Assembly: GCA_009193035.1 (NCBI GenBank)
Contig: SWDT01000119.1
Coordinates: 1 to 64,000 of the forward strand
DNA length: 64,000 nt
From: Halicephalobus mephisto
Taxonomy: Eukaryota > Nematoda > Chromadorea > Rhabditida > Panagrolaimidae
Direction: 5' to 3'
This document shows, piece after piece, positions 1 to 8,555 of the stretch; the first letter of the stretch is position 1, and the number at the start of each line of letters is the position of its first letter. The translations under genes and the position numbers were made by a program. Below the pieces are notes generated by a model that saw only the letters and a list, made by a program, of their open reading frames with translations, made no database searches and had not been told where the DNA came from.

Positions 1-944
1 TTTCCGGAGAAAGAACAATTATTTCTGTCACGTTTCGTCAATTCGCCCAAAATGACGAATCTTGAGATTTCTTATTTTCCGTGTTAGGATAGAGATAGGA
101 AGTATATTAATAATCTCTACGCAACAATAAGACAGATAACGATTATATATGTATATATTACTACCCATACAAGACAACCAGAGGTCCCACTGATGTCCTA
201 TAATACTTCACGATCCCTGATATTCAGACTATCTTTTCGGGTGCTCTCTTTCTAGTAGTTTCTGTCCTAACAATGACAGCAATGTATTTTAAATAATTTA
301 AATCCGACTGTTTACTTTCTCCTCTTGAATGTCATTCATATTGCTGTTTAAAAGGAAATCCTGTATGACGTGGGCATGATCTGAATCATGTTTTCATTAA
401 ACATCATTTAGGGCTAGGAATTGTAAAACTTCAATTGCAAAATCGTGAAATTACCATAGAAGACCAAAATTGTCACACAGACCACTGTAATTCCTAGTGA
501 ATCATTAGGATTCGTCTCGACGCAGTTTCGTAATGCCATTTACCTTCGACTTTTACAGTAATGATTGTAAAATAAATATATCAAGCTTTAGATTCTGAAT
601 AATTTGTAATTTCCGGAAACCTGTGTTCAATTACTCGCAGAAATACTCATTCTGTTTATAGTATGGACCACAAAGTAGGCAACATCCAATTTTGTCGAAA
701 ATCAGAGAAGCTATTAATACTCTACTTTGAGAAATCACACTACTTGGAATTACCTGTGTTCTGATAATATGGTAATCTCTGAGACTTCCAATACTAAAGA
801 ATTGCACTCATTTTCTGCACACTTCCTTACAATGAATAGCACATTTATAATCTGATTTGTGGATCATCTGAAAGTTCCAAGATCCCTGTTTCATTGTTGC
901 TTTCCAAGAGTAGTTTGGAGTGTTCAGTCGTCACAGATTATTTT

Positions 945-1180
945 CTGATCGTCAACTTTCGGCAATTGAACATTTGCCAGAAGAAATTTCTGTTTATTAA
1001 TTCGTCAATAACAATTATGGAATTCTGAAGATAGAACTCTTCCGACCATCCTTCAACCTGATGATGTTGATCAGAGCTGTCGATCTTTCGAAATCGATTC
1101 AAAGTATGATTCGGAAGTTCAAAACCAATAGTTGTGGTCTTGGTCAGAATCAAATGAAATTATCTTCAGAAATCAGATAA
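945..1180 (+). pseudogene. Decayed coding remnant in left arm, family not recognised
   Basis: Reading forward, an open frame of about 75 codons ends at TAA 1178-1180 and is interrupted by an in-frame TAA at 998-1000. The same frame in the right arm (49184-49444, minus) has CAG (Gln) at that codon and is uninterrupted. The conserved part contains IEHLPEEISVY and DLSKSIQS, loosely reminiscent of F-box-associated or FTH-type nematode proteins, but this is not a firm assignment. No start or upstream exon was found in either arm. It is probably the remains of a gene captured with the duplicated block. Confidence 0.45.
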
Positions 1181-1230
1181 ACATAGATCACAGAAAGTGA
1201 ACAGGATGTTTAAGGAGTAATGGATTATGC

Positions 1231-1385
1231 TGAATTCAATAGCGATATCACATTTGCAATGCTGTTAAATCCTGAGCTACGGTAGCCAGCAAATAAAGAG
1301 CTTGCCTATGTTGAATTCAATAGCGATATCACATTTGCAATGCTGTTAAATCCTGAGCTACGGTAGCCAGCAAATAAAGAGCTTG
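1231..1385 (+). repeat. Two-copy direct repeat, period 81 bp, left arm only
   Basis: A 74-bp unit starting TGAATTCAATAGCGATATCA occurs at 1231-1304 and again, essentially identically, at 1312-1385. The right arm has only one copy (about 49064-49136), so the duplication happened in the left arm after the two arms formed, or one unit was lost from the right. Confidence 0.9.
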
Positions 1386-1578
1386 GATTTTTTCAACAAT
1401 GGGTTTTTCTGGGGAGATCCTATGTTGTCTATTTCTCCGTTGCGCTGTGCAGTAGCTTGATTGGAAATTTACCCACCTTTTTTTTGGATACACAACTTGA
1501 ATTTTTTTATTTGATTGGGGGGTGGATTTTGTTTAGATTTGCCGGAAATATATGTCTGACTTCTGACCTTGAAGGCTT

Positions 1579-1584
1579 TATAAA
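1579..1584 (+). promoter_or_regulatory. TATA box of left ShKT gene
   Basis: TATAAA lies 45 bp upstream of the ShKT start codon in a GC-richer stretch and is conserved in the right arm, where the same box precedes the second gene. It suggests a simple core promoter that moved with the gene. Confidence 0.6.
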
Positions 1585-1628
1585 CCCCTCCATTTCTTTC
1601 ATTTCACAATAGCTGTGGATCTGAAAAA

Positions 1629-2211
1629 ATGATCAAATTCCTGATTGTCGTATTTTCCTGTTTCAACTTAGTTACTGGACAATGTATTGGAAGTAAATTT
1701 TTAGAAGTATCTTCTTTAAAAATAAAGCTTATTTAGGATGTATCTCGAATGCCTGTCCTGTAGGATACGGTTGTTTTTCCGGACAGTGTTGTTCTTCTCC
1801 TCCAACAACTACCACGACTCCCTCGACATGCTCTGATGTGGCTTCCAACTGTGCTGCTAATGCTAACCTTTGCTCAAACTCTATTTACTATGTAAGTTGA
1901 TTTTTATTACCTAATCACTGAACAATTTTCAGGATTTGATGACTAGACAATGCGGACAAACCTGTGGCAGATGTTCATCAACACCTTCTTCAACTTGTAT
2001 GTTTTCGTTTTTTTACTTAGCTAATATAGTTTACAGGTGTCGACAAAATAAATCCGTCAACAGGAACCAATGACTGTCCTTCTATGTCCTATCTCTGCAA
2101 CAACTCCGCCTACTATACCCTCATGGTTTGTTTCAAAATCACTCACATATTTTTAACTTCCCGTTTCAGACCCAACAATGTCCCCTCACTTGCGGCCGTT
2201 GCAGTGGATGA
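1629..2211 (+). CDS. Secreted two-domain ShKT protein (left copy)
   Basis: Five exons, 1629-1692, 1737-1891, 1933-1996, 2037-2125 and 2170-2211, join in frame to 137 codons plus stop. The product has a hydrophobic signal peptide (about residues 1-18), a short six-cysteine N-terminal module, a Thr-rich linker, then two ShKT-type six-cysteine domains (about residues 52-88 and 95-135), each ending in the family's CxxTCGxC-like pattern. ShKT domains are common in nematode secreted proteins and bind or block extracellular targets; no specific activity can be assigned. All splice sites are canonical, so the gene appears intact. A TATA box lies 45 bp upstream and an AATAAA polyadenylation signal follows near 2260. 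It is the paralogue of 48250-48817. Confidence 0.85.
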
Positions 2212-2624
2212 TCCTTGAAATACCAACATGATAAAAATATAACAGTAATCGATTAAAAATAAAGTCATTTGCATCACAATTCTTGATTTGTGGCCTGTTT
2301 GAATTTCGACATCACGGGAAATAGATTTCTAAATTTGTTTAATCAGATGGACTCTATTTTTATCTATTGTAATATCGCTTGACGTGAAACAAGTCATCCG
2401 TTTAAAGCAAATTGATGAGTGACCTTATAGTTGCAAAATATAAATAGAAGACAATTGTTTAAATTTGAACATTTGAACTGTCAAATTTGAATTACTTAAA
2501 AAAGATTTGAATGAAAAAATTGGTTCGAAGCTTGATACGAAAGTCTCAAATCGATAGCTTTGAGATACTGTCTTCAAATATCGGACAAATTATTTTTAAA
2601 AACAACAAAAAAAATGAGAATTCC

Positions 2625-3245
2625 ATTTAGGAACTAATAGCACTTTAAAAAATTTGACAATCAGAAATCCTATCGTAGTTTATTCGCTTCGAGACTCAGG
2701 GAACTTGACTTTTTTCCTTCAAACATTAAAGTCAAATCTTGTCTAAAAACTGGTTGTCTTCGGTCCTGACGCGAATCAATTGTGATTTGGACTTTGAACA
2801 TCAACGTTTCATAAAAAGCATCACAGATTAATTGTAACAAAAAATTCTACATCTATTTTTGTTTTATTAATGAATCTGTACATTTAGACTCAACGTTGAT
2901 GATTGACAAACTTTGAGTAGAATCCCCAGGAGAGGAGATTGTCCATTTATCCACTTTGTCGATGACATTTCTCATTGTAACTAACACTTACATAAATAAT
3001 AATACCCTTTGGTAACGACCGCTTTTTTAAAAGTTAATTTTTTCAAGAAGTTTTTTATTTTCAATTTTTTAGGATAGTTACTAAGAACGAAGAGAACTAA
3101 GCGGGAAATCCCGACGCGAAAAAATTCTTCTTGTTCGTGCTTAGTGAGATTTTGGTTTTTTTCAATTGCTTATTTCTTCATTTTCCTTAGTTATCGATTA
3201 TTATAGTCAACCGTTGTCCCGAGGGATTGATTGCCATTTTTGAGA
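2625..3245. other. Spacer between ShKT arm and SMIM20-like gene
   Basis: No coding frame with splice support was seen. The last 180 bp probably hold the operon promoter and trans-splice region: a pyrimidine-rich TTTTCCTTAG ends at 3190 and TATTATAG at 3207. A copy of the short dispersed motif GGTCCTGACGCGAAT lies at 2762-2776. Confidence 0.5.
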
Positions 3246-3524
3246 ATGAGAGTCCCGGAAGGTGCACCAGTTAGTGGCTGGCTCAAGTGGCAGCGGAAAT
3301 TCCCAATGCTGAAGTCGGTTTCTCGGCCTCCACTCGGAACGGTCGCTGTTATTGCTACAGTTGTCATTACGGTATTTGGAATCTATGCTGTTGGAGTCGA
3401 ACCCAAGATCCACAATGAGTATTACAAGGAATCCCAGAAAGAAAAAAGAGCTGTGATCAATAAATCCAGAGAAGAGCTCGCTCACGGACTTCGACCGTGG
3501 TCAGACCCCTTCGATAGGAAATAA
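3246..3524 (+). CDS. SMIM20/MITRAC7-like cytochrome c oxidase assembly protein
   Basis: A single exon of 92 codons plus stop. I start at ATG 3246; an upstream in-frame TTG at 3231 is not needed. The protein has one membrane segment (about residues 32-54) and ends HGLRPWSDPFDRK, close to the WSDPFxRK tail that characterises SMIM20/MITRAC7, a small inner-mitochondrial-membrane protein that stabilises newly made COX1 during complex IV assembly. The family is about 67 residues in mammals, so this one has a longer N-terminus. The stop codon overlaps an AATAAA. The next gene starts 94 bp downstream behind a splice acceptor, which suggests an operon with the LRR gene. Confidence 0.75.
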   Translation: MRVPEGAPVSGWLKWQRKFPMLKSVSRPPLGTVAVIATVVITVFGIYAVGVEPKIHNEYYKESQKEKRAVINKSREELAHGLRPWSDPFDRK

Positions 3525-3602
3525 ATCAATTTTTAAATTTCATTAGTTGTTAATTCGTGATGTATACGGGAGATGTTGTGTACTTGTTTGAATGTAGTAA
3601 TA

Positions 3603-3612
3603 AAAATTCCAG
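3603..3612 (+). promoter_or_regulatory. Probable intercistronic trans-splice acceptor
   Basis: AAAATTCCAG ends six bases before the sds-22 start codon and 88 bp after the upstream stop. There is no room for a promoter, so this acceptor probably receives a spliced leader (SL2 type) and separates the two cistrons. Confidence 0.6.
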
Positions 3613-3617
3613 GAACG

Positions 3618-5056
3618 ATGAGCGACGACGAGGTCAACGGACAAGTCGACGACGAAGAATCCGGCTTCGAACGGAACCTGTACAACTTGGATGACTATGA
3701 ATTGGACACTCCTGTGAGTTTTGAGCAACCTTCATATATGAAACCCGATTTTCAGCAACTGGATCTGATCCAACTCCGAGTTGACAACATCCCGGACCTT
3801 ACTCGGTTCGCCCAGCTGAAAGCTCTGTCTTTCCGCCAGAATTTGCTCACACAAATTAACGAAAATTTGCTACCTTTGACCGGACTTACTGAATTGGATC
3901 TCAATGATAATCAAATCACGGAAATCAAGAATCTCCATTCTTTGGTCAACCTTCAGACTCTGGATTTGAGTTACAACAGAATCAAGAAAATGGAAGGTTG
4001 GGAATTCATATATCGATTTTTTACCAAATGGAATTTTACAGGTTTGTCGACTTTCACAAACATGACGAGGCTCTACTTGGTCCATAACAAGATTGAAAAA
4101 ATTGAAGGAATTGAGACAATGACGAAGTTAAAGTTCCTAGAACTTGGTGACAACAGGATCAAGCAGATTGAAAACATATCTACTTTGACTAATCTGGAAC
4201 AGCTATACATTGGAAAAAACAAAATTAAGAAAATTGAAGGAATCGAGACTTTGAAGAAACTTCGAGTTTTGAGTTTGCCTGTGAGTTTATTTCTGAAATA
4301 ATTCAATACAATCAAAGTAATTGGTTTCCGACAGGGTCTTTTGGTGCTGTGTTCAATACCCGTTAGAACTTTAGTATACAGTTGATAATCCTTAAAGATG
4401 GATAAACAGGGCTTTATAATCTGTATAGCCCTATTCCAGAAGGTCCTAGGTCTATTTGGATAAGATATATTTCCATAACATTAAGTACAAAATTGTCTAA
4501 AGCCAAAAAATCAACTTTAATTATAAATTTTTACAAGAATAAGGGCGTAAAATGATGTAAAATTACAAAACCGTCATTTTGACTCCTTTAGTTTTTATAG
4601 GATTCTAAAAATTTACTCTGAGACAATTTTCCAAAACTTTCCTCTCCAATTTGTATGGTAATGTGACTAATCATTGGATTTTAGGCTAACAAGCTTATAA
4701 AAGTTGAGAATCTGGAGCCATTTGTTGACTTGGAAGAACTTCATTTGAGCGATCAAGGCCTTACTTCTTTGGATGGAATTCAGCACTTGAAGAAGCTCGT
4801 CATTATCGATGCTGCCAACAATGAAATCAACAACTTAGATGCTGTTCTTGGATTGGACAAATTGGAAGATCTCTGGATTAACGATAATCAAATAGATTCC
4901 TGGCGAGAAGTCGACAAACTGGCTAAACTTCCGGCTTTGAGGACGATTTACATGGAACATAATCCTATCTACAAGAAAGCGGGCGATGATTACCGTAGGA
5001 AAATGATCCTGGCCCTTCCTCAAGTTACTCAAATTGATGCAACAATTTGCAGGTGA
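3618..5056 (+). CDS. sds-22: Protein phosphatase 1 regulatory subunit 7 / SDS22
   Basis: Four exons, 3618-3713, 3756-3996, 4042-4280 and 4685-5056, give 315 codons plus stop. Introns of 42 and 45 bp are nematode-sized and lack in-frame stops; the third is 404 bp. After an acidic N-terminus (residues 1-32) the protein is a continuous array of about eleven SDS22-type 22-residue leucine-rich repeats with the pattern LxxLxLxxNxIxxIxxI, and it ends in an LRR cap with LPQVTQIDATICR, as in PPP1R7. SDS22 binds the PP1 catalytic subunit and controls its activity at mitosis and its biogenesis. It is the second gene of a probable operon. Length matches the worm family (about 320). Confidence 0.92.
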
Positions 5057-5136
5057 ACATTTGCTGGTCCCTATGATTAGATATCATTTTAAATTTTTGT
5101 CTATTGCTTTTATGTATCTATTTCAATTAATGAAAA

Positions 5137-6413
5137 TCAAAGCTTGAGAACAAGACATTGACAAGCTCCACCTGATTTCATGAATTCACTCATGTCTACT
5201 TCGGCAACGGAATAGCCTAGTTTTGAAAGGGATTGTTTGGTTTTTTCACTGACACCGATGGGAGAAATGACGACATTTCGGATTGTGATGGCATTGCAGA
5301 CGAAATTTTGGGCTTCTTTTTCGGATACTTGGATTGCATCAGGAAGTCTTTTTCGGATTTCATTTTGAGATGAAATTGAAAATGCTGGAGGATACCATAA
5401 TGCACTTGTTTCGCTTACGGGACAGAAACAAGTATCTAAATGGTAGAATTTTGGATTAATAAGATCACAAATTATTGTTTCAAAATTTCCGATTTTTTTT
5501 ATTTTATCATAGACGAGTTTGTTTGAACGTGAACCATGTCCTGCCCAGAGGGTACTGTAGTCGGAAAAACATGCATCTCCTCCGCCTTCGAAATATTCAG
5601 AATAATCTTCGCCGTGTACTGTATATCCGTTTGATTTGAACCATTTTAAATAATGAAATTGTTCGCCTGTTCGTTCTTGATGTTTGAATTTTGAAAGATA
5701 AACGTTATTTTTGTGGACAAGACCACTGTTGCAGACAAATACCATATCCGGTAAATCTGGGGCTTGATCCAGAACAAGCACTTGTACTCCTTGGTCCTCA
5801 ATAGTGGATTTGAGCGAATCCCATTGGATTTGGGCCTTTGCTTGATCTACAACTCCTCCCATCCACGGATTTATCGCATACTAGAAAATTTAAAAAATTT
5901 TTAATCTTAATTTTTTTTTAAATTTAAAATTTTTAATTCTAATTTTTTTTAAATTTAAAATTTTTAATCTTAATTTTTTTTTAAATTTAGAATTTTTAAT
6001 CCTAATTTTTTGTTAAATTTAAAATTTTTAATCTTAATTTTTTCTTAAAATTTAAAATTTTTAATTCTAATTTTTTTTTAAATTTAGAATTTTTAATCAT
6101 AATTTTTTTAAATTTAAAATTTTCAATCCTAATTTTTCCTTTTAAATTTAGAATTTTTAACCATTATTTTTTAAATTTAAAGAATTTTTTAAAAATTTAA
6201 TCATAATTTTTTTAAATCTAAAATTGTTTAAAAATTTCAGACAATTTTTTAGAATTTTACTAATTCTTTTTAAAATGGTCCCAAATAAAATATTTGTTTC
6301 TTGAAATTAATTTTACTTTTATTTGTTTTAAATCGATGACTAACCTTGACTGTGAAGTGCTTAGGAGGCACCATGAGTACTTTTTGGATCAAGTCGGAAA
6401 CTGCTTTTTTCAT
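5137..6413 (-). CDS. DDAH-like guanidino-group hydrolase (amidinotransferase fold)
   Basis: Two exons, 6413-6345 and 5880-5137, join in phase 0 across the sequence FTVK|YAINPWM and give 270 codons plus stop. Motifs are those of the dimethylargininase/arginine deiminase superfamily: PDMVFVCNSGLV, EGGGDACF, the catalytic His in FYHLDTCF and the catalytic Cys in SGGACQCL near the C-terminus. Such enzymes hydrolyse arginine derivatives, typically methylarginine to citrulline plus an amine; the exact substrate is not readable here. The PDMVF-xx-N form is closer to the large bacterial-type (COG1834) group than to vertebrate DDAH, in my recollection. The start lies directly after TTTTTTCAG, so the mRNA is probably trans-spliced there. 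It is convergent with sds-22, 80 bp apart. Confidence 0.82.
5884..6240 (-). repeat. AT-rich minisatellite in the DDAH-like intron
   Basis: About eight degenerate units of roughly 43 bp built on TTTTTAATCCTAATTTTT and AAATTTAAAATT fill most of the 464-bp intron. No coding capacity. Confidence 0.8.
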
Positions 6414-7099
6414 CTGAAAAAATTCATGTAGGTAAACTAATCTCTGTGTTTTGTTGATTTTTGACATAAAAACATTCCGAAAATTTTTCAATTTATTTAC
6501 CTTTTTAGAAAATTCCAGAAATTCTTTATTTTTTCTATTTTTAATAATTCTAAATTTCTTATAAATTAAAAAAAATACTTTTTATTTTTAAATAATTTTA
6601 AATTTTATTTTTTAAGAAAATTATAAAAATTTTTTATTTTTTTTTCATATTTTTAAAAATTTATTTTTTTTTAATTATAAAAATTTTTAAATTTTTAAAA
6701 ACTAATTTTTTTAAATTTTATTTTTTTTTATTATAAAATTTTTCTTTTTTTTTGATGATTTTATAAAATCGAAAAAATTTAAAATTAACTTCCGTTTTTC
6801 GTCTACGTAGCTAAAAATGGAGGGATTAACTTTTGACGAAAATCAAAAACAAAAGAAGATTACGGAATCAATTTGGATTAACCACCTTACCTTGAAAGAA
6901 AAACCGAAAAAATAAAATCGAGCAAATGATGATAATCAAGTAGAAAGACTGATCATAAATTTATTTTACGATTCATGATTGTCTCATTTGCAGTCTTTTT
7001 GGTCACAGAACGCAAGATAAACTCCTTTGGAGAATTTTCCGAAGACCATAATAAAGTCATCTATCTTAAGTGAAAACTGTTTTCAAAGTTATTCTATAA

Positions 7100-8170
7100 A
7101 AACTAAACTCTCATCACGAAAGTTTATTTTGATCAAAATAAAATCATTTTTCTTAAATAAAAATTAATTTCGAAACTAGTCTAATGAACACTCCAAATGA
7201 ACTTTTACCACGAAAGTTTTCTAAAAATTAAGATAAAGTCATTTATCTTAACTGAAAACTGTTTTCAAAGTTATTTGATAAAAACTAAACTCTCATCACG
7301 AAAATTTATTTTGATCAAAATAAAATTATCTATCTTAAATAAAAATTAACTTTAACATTAGTCTAATAAGCATTCCAAATGAACTTTTACCACGAAAGTT
7401 TTCTAAAAATTAAGATAAAGTTATTTATCTTAAGTGAAAATTATTTTCAAAGTTATTTGATAAAAACTAAACTCTCATCACGAAAGTTTGTTTTGATCAA
7501 AATAAAATCATTAATTTTAAGTACAAGTGGAAACTGATTTCGAAATTGATATACTAAATGATTGAAGTGAGTTTCCGTCACGAAAGTCCCTGATTGTCAA
7601 AGTAAGTTTCATTTTTTTCAAATGTAAATGAAAATTGATACTCAAACTGTCCACTAAATGATCGAAACTAACTCTTACTGAAGATTTCTCAACGATTATA
7701 AGTTTATTTTTTTAGACATAAATGGAAACTGATGCCAAAAATAGTCCAAGAAAAACGTGAAATCGACTCCTGTGGCGAAAGTCGCTGATGATCATAGTGA
7801 ATTCTTTTTTCATAAGTGAAATTTCGTGTCAAAACCAATCTAAAAATACATAAACTCTCACCACGAAAGTTTTTCACTACCGTAATTTTTAAAATATGAA
7901 TAAATTTCCTTCAAGAATAATCTAAAAATACATAAACTTTCATCACGAAAGTTCTTGATTACTGTAATTTTTAAAATATAAATAAATTTCTTCCAAAATA
8001 ACCTAAAAAATATAAACTCTCACCAGGAAAGTTTTTCACTACCGTAATTTTCAAAATATGAATAAAATTTCCTTCAAAAATAATCTAAAAATACATAAAC
8101 TCTTACCACGAAAGTTTTTCACTACCGTAATTTTTAAAATATGAGTAAATTTCTCCCAAAATAACCTAAA
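7100..8170 (+). repeat. Diverged tandem array built around CACGAAAGT
   Basis: About eleven spaced copies of (A/G)TCACGAAAGTTT or a one-base variant occur, for example near 7117, 7210, 7295, 7390, 7480, 7582, 7862, 7943, 8020 and 8108. To about 7550 they form a roughly 180-bp higher-order unit with two half-units, CTCTCATCACGAAAGT and TTTTACCACGAAAGT. From 7850 the period shrinks to about 80 bp with the common tail TTTTCACTACCGTAATTTTT. Confidence 0.8.
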
Positions 8171-8510
8171 AAACTTCTGAATAATTTGTTATTTTATTTC
8201 TTTTTATTTCACATGTTTTTTTTAAAAAATAAATTTGTTGAAAATTATTCCATCAAATTTTTGAAAATAAAAAATCATTGATTATTTGGGATTTATGTGA
8301 TTTGAAAATCTTCAAGATATTTTATTTGAGAAAATTTTATCAGTCTTTGTACCCTGAAGGGGATCCGTGGGATCAAGGGACACCTGTTTGTCGAGGCCAA
8401 TAAATCAAAAAATCGAGGAGACAGATCGGGTCAAGCCGCGGGGAGGAGCAACAAGCGCGAAGAACCGAGTTTGTCTGGCTTGACAGCTTTACCAGAGGCT
8501 TCGTCCTCGA

Positions 8511-8520
8511 CTATATAAAC
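8511..8520 (+). promoter_or_regulatory. TATA box of CPQ-like gene
   Basis: CTATATAAAC lies about 40 bp before the start codon, at the end of a GC-richer block, consistent with a TATA promoter and a short 5' leader. Confidence 0.6.
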
Positions 8521-8555
8521 TCGATTTTTCTCGATTCTGACGTACTTCTTCAAAG

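Larger units (their letters stand above)
1..2624 (+). repeat. Left arm of a 2.5 kb inverted duplication
   Basis: The sequence from the window edge to about 2624 reappears in reverse complement at about 47815-50364. Most 60-base lines differ at only a few positions, including non-coding parts, so this is a recent duplication. The arm starts (25-60) with CTGTCACG followed by CGCCCAAAATGACGAATC, which resembles one end of a terminal inverted repeat. Homology continues outward from there to base 1, so the arm may extend beyond the window. At the inner end it stops after AAAATGAGA near 2624, where the other arm goes on into the inverted TIR-like sequence. The arm carries an ShKT gene, a decayed coding remnant and a local 81-bp duplication. 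It may be a nonautonomous DNA element that carries a gene or a segmental duplication. Confidence 0.9.
6414..8555. other. Spacer upstream of DDAH-like and CPQ-like genes
   Basis: This divergent intergenic region is homopolymer-rich to about 6780, then holds the CACGAAAGT array listed separately, then more AT-rich DNA, then a GC-richer 170-bp promoter block (8340-8520). No further gene is visible. Confidence 0.6.

Noticed and set aside
1629..2211. ShKT gene as half of a toxin-antidote pair with the CHK kinase-like gene
   Set aside because: ShKT is only a domain name and is widespread in worms. Both ShKT copies are conventional secreted proteins and nothing links them to the kinase-like gene.
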